Below, piece by piece: positions 34,116 to 44,392 of a stretch of 64,000 nucleotides of DNA; position 1 is the first letter of the stretch, and every line of letters begins with the position of its first letter. Source of the DNA: CAVQYV01 sp963718295 [NCBI: uncultured Methylomirabilota bacterium] (GTDB lineage: Bacteria > Methylomirabilota > Methylomirabilia > CAVQYV01). Under the pieces are notes generated by a model. The model was not told the DNA's origin. It searched no databases and saw only the letters and a program-made list of their open reading frames with translations. The DNA is taken from the NCBI GenBank assembly GCA_963718295.1, contig CAVQYV010000003.1:1-64000 (forward strand), in the 5' to 3' direction. A program made the translations under genes and the position numbers.

Positions 34116-36617
34116 TCAGGGGCTGATGAACCTCCACACATTGCTGCTGTACTTCTCCTGGTCTTGTCCAGTCAGCGTAAAGATCTTGTCATGGTACCTG
34201 CCGGCAAGGGCGGTGAAGAGCTCCTGGGATCCGAAAATGGTATCCCTCCAGATGCCCGATCCATACCACTCGCCATCGGCGAGGTAGTCATTATCCTTCG
34301 CTGCACCATGGAGGCAAAAGACCTTGTTGCCATTATTGATGCCTGCGGCCCTGGCTCGGGGCTTTTTCATGTTGGATCTCGGGGTCCAGCTATTGGCAGC
34401 AATATCGTACTCCTGGGTCGACGCCTGTTCTACCCAACTGGATGAGTATCCCCCCATGACCAGGATCTTGCCGGTGGTGCCGATGGGCGCCGCAGCGGCA
34501 AAGCAGGCGGCCGTAGGCATAAGGGATAGGGAGGTCCACGTGTTGCTGCCAGGGTCATAGACATAGGGTGGATTGTTAGGTCCTCCGTAGGCCCCGCCGA
34601 AGACGTAAAGCTTGCCTCCATAGGAGACCACCCCGGGCCCGTTGAAAACGACTGGCGCATCGGCCCCACTGGTCCACGTCCGGGTGACGGTGTCGAAGAT
34701 CTGAAGGGTGGCATAATACTGGCCAATATCACCTTCATAGCCGCCTACCACGTAGATCTTGCTCCCGATTGCTGCGGCTCCGGCCGCATACACCACTGTG
34801 GGCATCATCCACCGGGAGTCCATAACCGAGTAGTTCGAAGCCAGGTTGTATCTTTCCACCAAACCCGTCTGGCCCCAGTTGGTGAAGCCCCCAAAGATCC
34901 AGACATCCGTTCCCACCTGGGCCGAGGTAGCACCGTAGCGGGGCAAGAGGACATGGCCCACCAAGGCGGCAACCTTTCCATGGGCAAAGTAGGCGCCCCT
35001 GGAAGTGCCGGAGGCGGTGCTAACCTGCAGCCTACCCTCCCCCTGGGGAAGGCCTGAGGGAAGGGTAACTACGATCTTCGTGTCACTCCAGCTTGTAATA
35101 GAGCCGCTTGAGAGCGCCACGGTCTTGAACTTGACGGTGCCGGTGGAGCCAAAATTGATCCCCTCGATCGTAATCGTCTCGCCCACCCAGGCCTTGTTGG
35201 GCATAACGGAGAAGATCGCCGGATCGCCCAGGATGCCACTGGAGAGGGAACGGCTGAGATTGAGACGTCCCTCGGTGAGATTTTTGCCTTGGAAAGCCCC
35301 CGCTATGCCGTCCTCGGCCCCATTCAGGATGAGAGCCTTGACCTTCCTCCAGCCATATGCAGGCTGCTTGCTCCAGATGACGGCCGCAGCCCCGCTCACA
35401 TGGGCACAGGCCATGGAGGACCCGCTTTTGATGCCGTAGGCGTTGCTGGGAAGCGTGCTGGAGATATCGGTCCCTGGGGCATGGAAATCTACCGTGGAAG
35501 AACCGTATCCGTCAGAGTGGGGCTGGTCGTTTCGATCCGAGCGGCCGACGCTGATGATATTGGACAGATCGAAGCATGCGGGGTATACCGGATACAAATC
35601 CTGGTCGCAATCATACCTGGAGGCGGAGGCTACCATCAGGACTCCTTTATCCTTTGCGGCGGCGAAGGCGTCTTCGAGGGATTGCGGGAAATAGGGGGTC
35701 TCCCAGCTGGTGTTCATGACCATCCGGTAGCCCTCACGCTGTTGGATCGCCAGGGCATAGTTGATGCAACCGATCGCCTGTGAGACGTAGGCAAAGTTCT
35801 CATAGGACGAGAACTTCAGGGCCATGATCTTGCCGGTCCAGGCCACTCCTGAAATCCCCTTGCCATTATTGCCCTTGGCAGCGATGATGCCCGCCAGATG
35901 AGTGCCATGCCCATTTTCATCCATGGGATCGACGTCGTTGTAATATCTATCGATTCCATAGATGTCATCCACAAACCCATTGCCATCATCGTCGATGCCG
36001 TTTCCCGCAATCTCGTCCGGGTTTTTCCACATGTTGACTGCCAGATCCTCATGGTTGTAATCCACCCCGGTATCGATCAGCGCCACCACAACTCCTGCCC
36101 CCCCCTTTTGGATATTCCAGGCAGCAGGGGCGTCGATGTCCGCATCGTTGGTTCCCCCGGATTGCCCCGTGTTTTCAAGGCCCCATTGTTCGTTGAACTT
36201 GGGATCGTTGGGGACTGCGTCTATCGTAATCTGGTAGTTGGGCTCCGCATAGTCCACGGTCCCACTTCGATAAAGGGCTTCGATGTACTTTCCCACCGGG
36301 AGTCGGGAAGGAATCTGGACCCGCAGCACTCCGATCCAGGGATAGACTTCCTTCACATGGCCCCCTATTCCGCTCAGGGCGAGCTGAGCCTCTGCCGACA
36401 GGGACCCCATCACCTCCCGGTCTGCCGAGGGACCCAGGCCCGGATGAGTCTTGATCCCTTTGAACTTGACCAGGATCTCCTCCGGGGCGAACCGGACCTC
36501 CGCCGCGGGGGTACCCAGGCCTTTGAGGGGAGCCGCCTCGACCCCTTGTAATCCGATGAGGAAAGAAATCCCTCCGACTATCAACGCCCAAATCAATGAG
36601 AATATCTTGGCCAGCAT
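34116..36617 (-). CDS. Secreted subtilisin-like protease with IPT/TIG and Kelch repeats
   Basis: An 833-residue exported S8 peptidase. After a signal peptide (FSLIWALIVGGISFLIG) comes an inhibitor-like propeptide region (EILVKFKG). The catalytic domain has the triad in ALIDTGVDYNHEDL (Asp), ENGHGTHLAG (His) and SGSSMACAHVSG (Ser), with a calcium-type acidic insert (GIDDDGNGFVDD). An IPT/TIG-like domain (NKAWVGETITIEGINFGSTG) follows, then about five Kelch motifs (IYVVGGYEG, LYVFGGAYG, ILVMGGYSS). The Kelch propeller probably binds substrate or surface. The architecture is unusual but coherent and the frame is intact over its whole length. Confidence 0.9.
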   Translation of the reverse strand: MLAKIFSLIWALIVGGISFLIGLQGVEAAPLKGLGTPAAEVRFAPEEILVKFKGIKTHPGLGPSADREVMGSLSAEAQLALSGIGGHVKEVYPWIGVLRVQIPSRLPVGKYIEALYRSGTVDYAEPNYQITIDAVPNDPKFNEQWGLENTGQSGGTNDADIDAPAAWNIQKGGAGVVVALIDTGVDYNHEDLAVNMWKNPDEIAGNGIDDDGNGFVDDIYGIDRYYNDVDPMDENGHGTHLAGIIAAKGNNGKGISGVAWTGKIMALKFSSYENFAYVSQAIGCINYALAIQQREGYRMVMNTSWETPYFPQSLEDAFAAAKDKGVLMVASASRYDCDQDLYPVYPACFDLSNIISVGRSDRNDQPHSDGYGSSTVDFHAPGTDISSTLPSNAYGIKSGSSMACAHVSGAAAVIWSKQPAYGWRKVKALILNGAEDGIAGAFQGKNLTEGRLNLSRSLSSGILGDPAIFSVMPNKAWVGETITIEGINFGSTGTVKFKTVALSSGSITSWSDTKIVVTLPSGLPQGEGRLQVSTASGTSRGAYFAHGKVAALVGHVLLPRYGATSAQVGTDVWIFGGFTNWGQTGLVERYNLASNYSVMDSRWMMPTVVYAAGAAAIGSKIYVVGGYEGDIGQYYATLQIFDTVTRTWTSGADAPVVFNGPGVVSYGGKLYVFGGAYGGPNNPPYVYDPGSNTWTSLSLMPTAACFAAAAPIGTTGKILVMGGYSSSWVEQASTQEYDIAANSWTPRSNMKKPRARAAGINNGNKVFCLHGAAKDNDYLADGEWYGSGIWRDTIFGSQELFTALAGRYHDKIFTLTGQDQEKYSSNVWRFISP

Positions 36618-36735
36618 CGCTGCCTCCTTTCCTGATCCTTCAAGCCGGATAGGGAGTCACAAAGGCACAAGCTTCTCTCACGCATCACCCAGCCCCGTTT
36701 TCCGCCGAAAGTCTCGATCCTTCCTCCTTCCAGGC

Positions 36736-38325
36736 TTAGATGCCTTTTCCAGTTGTCCCGCGGTCCCAGGTATCGGCCGTTATGCCTTGTTTGCGCAACT
36801 CCGCCTTCTGGGTCCGCTGGGTGGCAGTCTTGGGCAATTGATCCATGATCCGCACATAACGGGGGACCATGAAATAGGCCATCCGCTCACGGCAAAAGGC
36901 GATCAGCTCCTCGGGAGCGAGGGTCCGCCCCGGCTTGAGCATCAAGCAGATCATGATCTCGTCCTCGCCGAGCTCGGACTTCACGGCTACCGCCGCGGAC
37001 TCCAGGACCGCCTCGTGGGAGTTGATCACCTTCTCCACTTCGTAGGAGGAGATGTTTTCTCCCCGGCGCCTCAGGGCGTCCTTTTTCCGATCGACAAAAT
37101 AGAAGAATCCGTCTTCGTCAGAGCGCGCATAGTCTCCGGTGTGAAACCAGAGGTTCTGCCATGCCTCGACGGTCTTTTCCGGCATCTTGTAGTATTCCAG
37201 CTTCATGCAATAAGGATTCAGAGGCCGCACCAGGATCTCCCCCACGCTATTGGGTCCAACCTCCAGACCGTTGTCGTCCACGAGTTTGACGGCATAGTGT
37301 GGAAAGGGCTTGCCGCAGCTACCCGGCCTTCTTTCCCGGAAATTGCTCAGCAAGGGCATCCCGATCTCCACCATGCCATACCCCTCTATCAGGGTGAGGC
37401 CAAAACGTTTCTCGAATGCCTCAAAGAGGTCCTTGGGTGCCGCAGCTCCAAACATCTTCTGCAATGGATTGTCCGCGTCATCGGCTTTCGGATCCGCCTT
37501 GTAGAGGATGGGAACGATGCTGCCGATATAGTTGAACTCCGTGCACCCGTAATGTCTGACATCGTCCCAGAACTTGCTGGCAGAGAACCGCTCCGCCAGC
37601 ACCGTACGAGCCCCGCTCATCAGCGCCGGCATGAAGGAGAGCACCTGGGCGTTCCCATGAAAGAGCGGCAGGGCATTGTAGAGGCAGTCCTGCTCATCAT
37701 AGGCGACGGATTGCATAACCGACTCCCCCATGAACAGGGCATAATTCTGAGGCATCAGCGCGCCTTTGGAGGGGCCGGTGGTCCCGGAGGTAAAGAGGAT
37801 CCCGAAGGGGTCGGACCAGAGCACATCACAGGGCTCATACCGACCATCGTTGTCGATCACTTGCGCCCAGTCCACCGCGGGCCGGTCCAGCTTCGGCATC
37901 CCCTCTCCTGACGGATCGAAAATGACCAGGTTTTTGACCTTGGGGGTTTGATTCAAGATGGGCTCGACCTGCCCCAGGTATTGTCTGTCCATTACCAGCA
38001 AGCTCGTGTCGGAGAAATCCAGGAAGTAGATGAGGAGGTCTCCCTTGTGGGCGGTATTGATGGGGACCTCGACGGCCCCGAGCTTCGACAAGCCAAACCA
38101 CAAGAAGAGGAACTCCGGGCAGTTATTCATCATGATTGCGACTTTGTCGCCCTTCTTGACCCCGAGCCTCTGCAAGCCACAGGCAACCCGGTTCACGGCC
38201 TGCTCGAAGTCCTGGTACCCAAACGTCTCATCCTTGAAGTATAGAAAAGTGCGGTTGCCATGTTTGGCGACTTGCTGTTCGAGGATCTTATGGATCACCC
38301 GCTCGCGGGTTGGATCATCAGGCAT
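36736..38325 (-). CDS. AMP-forming acyl-CoA ligase (CaiC/FadD-like)
   Basis: A 529-residue adenylate-forming enzyme. The P-loop-like motif FGILFTSGTTGPSKG lies near 185-199, GYGMVEIG follows, then FHTGDYARSDEDG (Asp of the hinge region) and the catalytic lysine region LPKTATQRTQKAEL. AAGGAGGT five bases before the ATG fixes the start at 38325. It resembles crotonobetaine/carnitine and medium-chain or aromatic acid CoA ligases. It is the last gene of the carboxylase operon and most likely activates the beta-keto acid made by it. Confidence 0.85.
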   Translation of the reverse strand: MPDDPTRERVIHKILEQQVAKHGNRTFLYFKDETFGYQDFEQAVNRVACGLQRLGVKKGDKVAIMMNNCPEFLFLWFGLSKLGAVEVPINTAHKGDLLIYFLDFSDTSLLVMDRQYLGQVEPILNQTPKVKNLVIFDPSGEGMPKLDRPAVDWAQVIDNDGRYEPCDVLWSDPFGILFTSGTTGPSKGALMPQNYALFMGESVMQSVAYDEQDCLYNALPLFHGNAQVLSFMPALMSGARTVLAERFSASKFWDDVRHYGCTEFNYIGSIVPILYKADPKADDADNPLQKMFGAAAPKDLFEAFEKRFGLTLIEGYGMVEIGMPLLSNFRERRPGSCGKPFPHYAVKLVDDNGLEVGPNSVGEILVRPLNPYCMKLEYYKMPEKTVEAWQNLWFHTGDYARSDEDGFFYFVDRKKDALRRRGENISSYEVEKVINSHEAVLESAAVAVKSELGEDEIMICLMLKPGRTLAPEELIAFCRERMAYFMVPRYVRIMDQLPKTATQRTQKAELRKQGITADTWDRGTTGKGI

Positions 38326-38404
38326 TGCAGACCTCCTTTCCATAGCCGTCTCATGCCATCAGGTGCCCATTATGAAGGGTCGTGCTGGGGCTGTATCACT
38401 CACC

Positions 38405-39575
38405 TTAGGTCTTGAAGATATGTACGGCAACGGCTCCCGACTCCAAGCCGGCAACATAGCCCCCCACCACATGGGTCAAGGCGACTTTGGCTCCCGCCAC
38501 CTGACGCTGACCGGCCAGGCCCCTCAATTGCCAGAGCGTTTCCACGATCTGCGCCACTCCCGTAGCAGACAGGGGGTGACCTTTGCTCAACAAACCGCCA
38601 CTCGGATTGACCGGAATTCTCCCACCGCAGCACGGTGGCACCCGATTCGACCAGCTTTCCCCCCTCCCCTTTCTCGCACAGACCCAGGTCTTCATAATGC
38701 ATCAGCTCACAGATGGTAAAGGGGTCATGAAGCTCAATGCAATCCAGATCCTGGGGTCCGCAGCCCGCCATTTCATAGGCCTGGCCTGCCGCCCCGTGGC
38801 TCATATCGGAAAAGGTCGCGTCCTTCCAGCGATGCAGATAGTCCCCCGATCTCAACACGGAAGCCGCGACGATCAAGGGTTTGGTCGTATACCTGTTCGC
38901 TATCTGGCTCGCGCACAAAACCACCGCTGCCGCACCATCGGTATTCGGGCAGCATTGCAGCAGGGTCAAAGGCTCGCAGATCATTCTGGAATTCAGGATC
39001 TCCTCGGCAGTCAGTTCTTTCCGGTACTGAGAGTATGGGTTCAGGGCCCCGTGGCGATGATTCTTGACCGATACCTCGGCCGCCTGCTTCAGCGTCGTCC
39101 CGTATTCATGCATGTGCCTCTTCATCATCATGGCAAAGAATATGGGCATTGCAAGGCCCAACTGCCCATCCAGATCATCCGGAGGGGGCTCGATCAGCTT
39201 GCCCGCGATGGGACTGGTGGTCATCGACTCCACCCCCAGGGCAATCGCGACATCACATAGGCCAGTGGCGATTCGGAGCCAGCTTTCCCGGAAGGCCGTC
39301 GCTCCACCGGCACAGGCGTTCTCCACGTTCACAATCTCTATGCCGGTGATCCCCACCTCTTGGAGCACCCGCTGACCCATGCAGTATCCGCCGAAGACGG
39401 TGGCGCAGGATGCGAATTCCACATCCCTGGGTCGGATTCCGGCGTCCTCGATGGCCGCGAACACGGCCTCTCTCCCCAGGTCTTCGCACGATCGGTGAGG
39501 GAGTTTGCCGAAAACGGTGCTTCCACCCCCAATGACTGCCACGTCTCTCATGGGATCCCAAGCCATCTCTTTCAT
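38405..39575 (-). CDS. Thiolase of the SCP2/non-specific lipid-transfer type, one frameshift
   Basis: A thiolase-superfamily protein of about 390 residues. The nucleophile cysteine lies in NVENACAGGATAF, the later catalytic regions are DCIELHDPF and SKGHPLSATGVAQ. The reading frame changes near 38620 and the true C-terminus (HVVGGYVAGLESG, then VHIFKT) is in the second frame. Thiolases of this type act with a DUF35 OB-fold partner, and that gene lies just upstream (36 bases). In this operon it could cleave a beta-ketoacyl-CoA to acetyl-CoA and a shorter acyl-CoA. The start may instead be the ATG at 39551. Confidence 0.8.
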
Positions 39576-39611
39576 TCAATACTACGAGCAATACACGTAC
39601 TATCCGGACGT

Positions 39612-40019
39612 TCAGCTAAGGGGCCGGTATCGATAACCCACCACCCTCTTGTTTCCCTCCTGCCAGAGCTCATCGATCACCAGCTCCATCTCCATTCCAA
39701 TCTGAAGCTCTTGCCCTTCGGTCTTTTTGAGGGGAGAAAAGATCCTGATGCCCTCCATCAGATCGATCCAGCCAACGATGTAAGGTGGCAAAAAGTGAGT
39801 CGATGGCATATGGGAGGTAGTAAAAGAATAGAGTTTACCTCTGTTGCCAAGCTTGATGGCCTCCATCATGCGGCTGGAGCAATGAAAGCAGAATGGTCGG
39901 GGAGGGAAGAAGACCTGTCCGCAATCTTCACATCGGTTCCCCATCAAATAAGCCTGATTGGCCTCCTCCACGAATAGGCCTTCCCTGATCGGGATGTCTT
40001 CCTTCGGATTTCCTTCCAT
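39612..40019 (-). CDS. DUF35 zinc-ribbon/OB-fold protein (thiolase partner)
   Basis: A 135-residue two-domain protein. The N-terminal rubredoxin-like zinc ribbon has cysteines in RCEDCGQVFFP and FCFHCSSR; the C-terminal OB fold follows (KLYSFTTSH, then VGWIDLMEGIRIFSPL). DUF35 proteins form complexes with SCP2-type thiolases and may help bind CoA substrates, as shown for some archaeal and bacterial systems. Its position immediately before the thiolase gene fits this. Confidence 0.85.
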   Translation of the reverse strand: MEGNPKEDIPIREGLFVEEANQAYLMGNRCEDCGQVFFPPRPFCFHCSSRMMEAIKLGNRGKLYSFTTSHMPSTHFLPPYIVGWIDLMEGIRIFSPLKKTEGQELQIGMEMELVIDELWQEGNKRVVGYRYRPLS

Positions 40020-40069
40020 TTGCCTCCTGAAACCTCGTCAGCGACCCGCCTGAGAAAAGCCTTGGTGGC

Positions 40070-42148
40070 TTACTCGTTCTCTCCCGGCCAGGGCCCATAG
40101 TAGGTGAACGATTTATAATGCGTGATCGGCCACTCTCCGTAAAACTGCAGCGCCTCTGGACTGGGTTTTTGCTTCAGCCACTCCTCTTCGAATTCCGCAT
40201 ACTTCTTCCCTCGCTTCTTCCGGTCCGCCCTCTCCTGTTCGCGCAATGCCTTGGTTTTTTCCTCGTCCGCTACCAGCATTTCCCGATCGTAGGCTACTCG
40301 GTAAATATCTCTGGCTGCCCGATGGGAAATGATCCCGCTCTCCACATCCTTCATCACCAGCTGGGGATCCCTCTCGATCGGGTCCCCATAGCCACCTCCG
40401 CCCCCGTGGCCTCCCACGACGATATCCCATCCCATGGTGGGCATGGGAGGTGAGGGATATATCCCGGGTTGATAGGCTCCCTCGATGGCCTTCTCCTCGA
40501 AAGTCATTCGGTTTGAGCTGGGCACCCTGGGGTCGGATTTGGCCATGAGTTCCTTCAGGTTCGTGTTCGAAATGCGGGTGAAGGGGAGGGCGGGAATGCT
40601 ATAGCCTCCGTAGAGCCCTTGCGTCACCGGGACTTTGGACGCATAGCCCCAGGAACCCAGGAACATCATGGGCACGTCATGCACCGCTATCGCCCACTCC
40701 ATACCCGCTCCACCCCTGCACTTGCCGTTGCCGGGGCTATCCCGATGAAAGCCTCGATACAGATAAAGCAACGGAAGCTCGGCCTCCAGGTTTTCAACCT
40801 CCCCCGGCTCAGAGGTCATGGGCGCAAAATAGGCCCCTGCTACATCGACCCCATCCTTATCGCCTCGTGCTCCAAACCCGCAGGCATTGAGCTCGGCGCC
40901 CGCGTCGGCGAAGGGAGCTCCGTACTGATTCAGTCCGCCGTATATGATGGTAGAAAAGGTTCGGGCGCCGGTGCATTCGGCAATCTCGGGGTTGGTAGAG
41001 AATGTTGCCTTCTGGAGAAGCTGCTGTACGGTTTGGGCGGTCGTTTCCATGGAATTGGGAGAACCGGCTTTCGGGGATTCACGCCCCGCATTGACGATAC
41101 TGCCCACCGGAAACTTGAATCGGATCGGCTCCAGCACCCCGGCATTATGGGGCAAATCATGGAACAGATGCCCCAACCAATAGACCATGTTGATGCCAAT
41201 CGCCCCCAAGGAATGGCAGTTGGCCACCCGATCCACCACTTCCGGAGAAGTGCCGTCGAAATTGAAATACAGATAATCCTCTTTCTTCTCCAGGGTGATC
41301 GCCACCTTCAGCAGGCGCGACACGGGTCCTACATGATCCAGGAATTGAATGTGCCGGAATCTTCCGTCGTTCCATTGCCCGATTCGCTTCCGGGCTCCTT
41401 CTCCGGTGACCTGAATCATATACCGGAGGACCCCCTTCAAATGCTCCGGTGAGGATTTCTCCAGGACGGAATGGAGCCTTCTCTCCACGACTCGCAGGGC
41501 GGCCATCCGAGCCTTGATGTCCAGAGTCATGGCCCGGGGGTCCCGGGTCATGTGGTTGAGTACATTGAGGACATCCTGCTTCAGCAGGTAGTTTTCAGCG
41601 ATTTTTACCGGCGCGACCTGTAAGCCCTCGTCATAGATGCTTCGGGAAGTGCTGGGCATGCCACCCGGCTCGCAGGCACCGCATTCGCCGCTATGAACCA
41701 GGGCCCCGAGCCAGCAGACCAACTTGTCTTGGTAAAAAACAGGGGTAAATATGCCCATATCGGGGGCATGCACCCCCAGGTAAAACGGGTCGTTGCAGAA
41801 GAATGCGTCACCCGGTTTCACGCCGACGCTGGGCTCATCCAGCCAATGTCTCACGATGTACTTCACCCCGGTTGAGCCCAGGACTGCATGAAAATACAAG
41901 CCGGTTGCGCACACTGCGTTATCGCCCGAGGTTGTGTATATGGCCAGAGCCGTGTCTCCCCATCGACAGCCGGTGGTGGCCCCCAGCTTGATCAGCGTCT
42001 CGTTCCCCTCACTGGCTACGGTAAATAGCTTGTTGACGAATATCCCCGTCAAGGTGGGGTCGAGGGTCTTCATCGACTCCAATTCTTCTTTCGTTGGAGG
42101 CTCCGGATGAAACCTCGTCCTGATCTCGTAGTCAATTCCTCCTGCCAT
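40070..42148 (-). CDS. HyuB-like subunit of an acetone/acetophenone-carboxylase-type enzyme
   Basis: A 692-residue HyuB family protein. Conserved blocks are VKPGDAFFCNDPFYLGVHAPD, FNFDGTSPEV and a glycine-rich GGHGGGGGYGDPIERDP. The long charged C-terminal tail (KALREQERADRKKRG) followed by YGEWP resembles acetone-carboxylase alpha and acetophenone-carboxylase subunits more than N-methylhydantoinases. It lies 16 bases downstream of one HyuA-like gene, with a second HyuA-like and a small zinc protein further up. Partner subunits are therefore all present. In this family the HyuA subunits phosphorylate substrates and the HyuB subunit carries out carboxylation or hydrolysis. Confidence 0.85.
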   Translation of the reverse strand: MAGGIDYEIRTRFHPEPPTKEELESMKTLDPTLTGIFVNKLFTVASEGNETLIKLGATTGCRWGDTALAIYTTSGDNAVCATGLYFHAVLGSTGVKYIVRHWLDEPSVGVKPGDAFFCNDPFYLGVHAPDMGIFTPVFYQDKLVCWLGALVHSGECGACEPGGMPSTSRSIYDEGLQVAPVKIAENYLLKQDVLNVLNHMTRDPRAMTLDIKARMAALRVVERRLHSVLEKSSPEHLKGVLRYMIQVTGEGARKRIGQWNDGRFRHIQFLDHVGPVSRLLKVAITLEKKEDYLYFNFDGTSPEVVDRVANCHSLGAIGINMVYWLGHLFHDLPHNAGVLEPIRFKFPVGSIVNAGRESPKAGSPNSMETTAQTVQQLLQKATFSTNPEIAECTGARTFSTIIYGGLNQYGAPFADAGAELNACGFGARGDKDGVDVAGAYFAPMTSEPGEVENLEAELPLLYLYRGFHRDSPGNGKCRGGAGMEWAIAVHDVPMMFLGSWGYASKVPVTQGLYGGYSIPALPFTRISNTNLKELMAKSDPRVPSSNRMTFEEKAIEGAYQPGIYPSPPMPTMGWDIVVGGHGGGGGYGDPIERDPQLVMKDVESGIISHRAARDIYRVAYDREMLVADEEKTKALREQERADRKKRGKKYAEFEEEWLKQKPSPEALQFYGEWPITHYKSFTYYGPWPGENE

Positions 42149-42164
42149 GGCTCGCCTCCTTTCC

Positions 42165-44300
42165 TCACTTTTTGTGAGTCAATATCCCATTCCCGTAAGA
42201 GTCCATTTTGAATGTCCATTCTGGCTCTATGACGACTGTCGTCGCCTCGGCCTCGATGACGGAGGGTCCCTGAATCAAATTGCCCGGCTTCAGGTTTTCC
42301 CAGGCGTAAATGTTGGTTTTGGAAAAGCCACTGAGAGCCTCCCAGTAGCAATCTCGTTCCCCCTTCATGGCTTTCTGGTCCGGGGCTTCACCCGCCATCT
42401 CCTCACGCCTCACGACAAAGTGCGGCAGCTCCAACTCCACAAACAACCGGAAGGCTTCCAGCTCGATCCCTGCCTCGGGAAAGGAAGCCTCTGCCCCGTA
42501 CATGTGTTTGAACTCTTCGGTGAAATGATCGCAGATCTTCACCACATCCTCTTTCCGCTCCACGAAGAGCACCGGAGATTCGATGTGTGTATACCGCCAC
42601 TGCATGCCATATCGCATCTCCAGCTCCAGCCGGAAGCGGGCCTGATCCTCGGAAAAGCCTTCCAGTCTGATCTCCCGCAATGCCAATTCCTTCAGATCGC
42701 GCACGATGGAGTTGAATTTTTCGAAATCGCTGAAGTAAGCGGAGGTGGCGTAATCGAAGAGACGCATGTGATAGGATCTCTCGTACTTGTGTACGACGTT
42801 CAGGCTGGAGGCCCCGAATGCGCCGAAGACCGGAGCAACCGGAGGTATGTAACAGGTTTTCATATCAGCGGCGGCGGCCACACCGCAGCAATGCGTCGGC
42901 CCGGCGCCGCCGCAGGCGAAGATCACGAACTCCGTCGGCTCATAGCCCTTGTAAGCCACCTCCTTGAAGATTTCCTGTCCCATCCTGGCGTCCACCACCT
43001 TCTTGATCATCAGGGCGGCCTTCACTTCGTCCCAACCTGCCTGCTCCCCTATCTTCTTGATCGCCTTCGCGGCTTTTTCCTTGCTCAAGGCCATCTTGCC
43101 GCCGAGGTAATAGTCCGGGTTGATGTAACCCAACACCACATCGGCATCCGTTACGGTTGGCTCCTCTCCTCCCATTTCATAGCATACAGGACCGGGTATG
43201 GCACCCGCGCTTTTGGGCCCCACCTCCAACCGGTTGCCTAACAGCGGATTGAGCCAGGCGATGGAGCCACCTCCCGCGCCAATGGAAGAGGTCTGGATGG
43301 CCGTGGCCTGGGTTCGCCAGCGGTCGATGGCGGGGTAAAGGTCATAGAAGCGGAGGGCACCCTCCGCGATGACTCCGATATCGAAGCTGGTTCCCCCCAC
43401 ATCGGTGTAAACGATGTTGGGCAAATTGAATTGCCTGCCCACGGAGGATGCGCCGCATAGGCCCGCCACCGGGCTGGAATTGTGGGTGCTGACGGCTATG
43501 GTCCGGGAGGCTTTGGTGCATCCACCCAAGTTGTCAACCAGAAGGATGGGTCTTTGGTAGCCATTGTCGATTAAGGCGCTGCTCAAATAGGAGAGCTGAT
43601 CCACAAACCCGAGGTGGATGTAAGCATTGACGATGGAGGTCATGGCCCTCACATATTCCCCCCCTTTGGGGGAGATTTCCGAGGATAGAATGACGGGCAT
43701 ATTCCCCAGATAGATCTCGGGGAACTCCTCCTCGATGATGGCCTTGATCTGCCTCTCATGGTCCGGATTCATGAACGACCACAGGAGACAAACCACGAAT
43801 CCCCGAACCCCGTTATCCACGAGGTACCTGACCTTTTCCAGGACATCCTCTTTCACCAGGGGCATGATGACGTTGCCGCGGTAATCGATGCGTTCCCGAA
43901 TTCCTACCACCAGCTTTCGGGGAATGAGCGGAGCCGGCTTCTCGATCCGGGTGATGTTCTGGACATCCGCAGGAGGCAGCCCATCGGCCCACTGACGTCC
44001 CCTCCCGATGAAGATCGTATCTTCGAACCCGCGAGTGGTGAGGAGGCCCAGCTTGGGCCCGCTGCGCTGGATCAGCGTGTTCGTCCCTATGGTAGTACTG
44101 TATTTGATTACATCCGTCTTGCCGAGGAACTCCTCCAGAGCTTCGCCGGATTTCTGAGCGATCTCCTCCAGTCCTTTCATGAACCCGACGCGAAGGTCAT
44201 AGGCGGTCGTTGGTACTTTGTTGGTTTGGTATTCGCTGTCTTTGCTCACGAAGAAATCAATAAACGTTCCGCCCACATCCACATTCACCATATATCCCAT
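42165..44300 (-). CDS. HyuA-like subunit (second), ATP-dependent carboxylase/hydantoinase family
   Basis: A 711-residue ASKHA-fold HyuA protein. The phosphate motif VNVDVGGTFIDFF is at 5-17. Later come IKYSTTIGTNTLIQRSGPK and GGSIAWLN, both family-typical, and CGGAGPTHCCG near residue 470. GGAGGAG lies five bases before the ATG. It pairs with the HyuB-like gene 16 bases downstream. Two different HyuA-like subunits with one HyuB-like subunit is the arrangement known from acetophenone carboxylase, not from simple hydantoinase. Confidence 0.85.
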   Translation of the reverse strand: MGYMVNVDVGGTFIDFFVSKDSEYQTNKVPTTAYDLRVGFMKGLEEIAQKSGEALEEFLGKTDVIKYSTTIGTNTLIQRSGPKLGLLTTRGFEDTIFIGRGRQWADGLPPADVQNITRIEKPAPLIPRKLVVGIRERIDYRGNVIMPLVKEDVLEKVRYLVDNGVRGFVVCLLWSFMNPDHERQIKAIIEEEFPEIYLGNMPVILSSEISPKGGEYVRAMTSIVNAYIHLGFVDQLSYLSSALIDNGYQRPILLVDNLGGCTKASRTIAVSTHNSSPVAGLCGASSVGRQFNLPNIVYTDVGGTSFDIGVIAEGALRFYDLYPAIDRWRTQATAIQTSSIGAGGGSIAWLNPLLGNRLEVGPKSAGAIPGPVCYEMGGEEPTVTDADVVLGYINPDYYLGGKMALSKEKAAKAIKKIGEQAGWDEVKAALMIKKVVDARMGQEIFKEVAYKGYEPTEFVIFACGGAGPTHCCGVAAAADMKTCYIPPVAPVFGAFGASSLNVVHKYERSYHMRLFDYATSAYFSDFEKFNSIVRDLKELALREIRLEGFSEDQARFRLELEMRYGMQWRYTHIESPVLFVERKEDVVKICDHFTEEFKHMYGAEASFPEAGIELEAFRLFVELELPHFVVRREEMAGEAPDQKAMKGERDCYWEALSGFSKTNIYAWENLKPGNLIQGPSVIEAEATTVVIEPEWTFKMDSYGNGILTHKK

Positions 44301-44392
44301 TTGCTCTCCTCCTTGGACGGTCCAAGCTCATGAACCATAGACCCGATGTCTCTTGCGACCCAAAAGCTCCTTGGCCTTGGGTGATGGGTACA

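Noticed and set aside
36451-37911. 486-residue plus-strand ORF
   Set aside because: Lies opposite the acyl-CoA ligase, which has clear motifs; no motif in the antisense frame.
40070-44300. Simple hydantoinase/oxoprolinase pair
   Set aside because: A second HyuA, a small zinc subunit and a CoA ligase/thiolase set in the same operon fit ketone carboxylases better.
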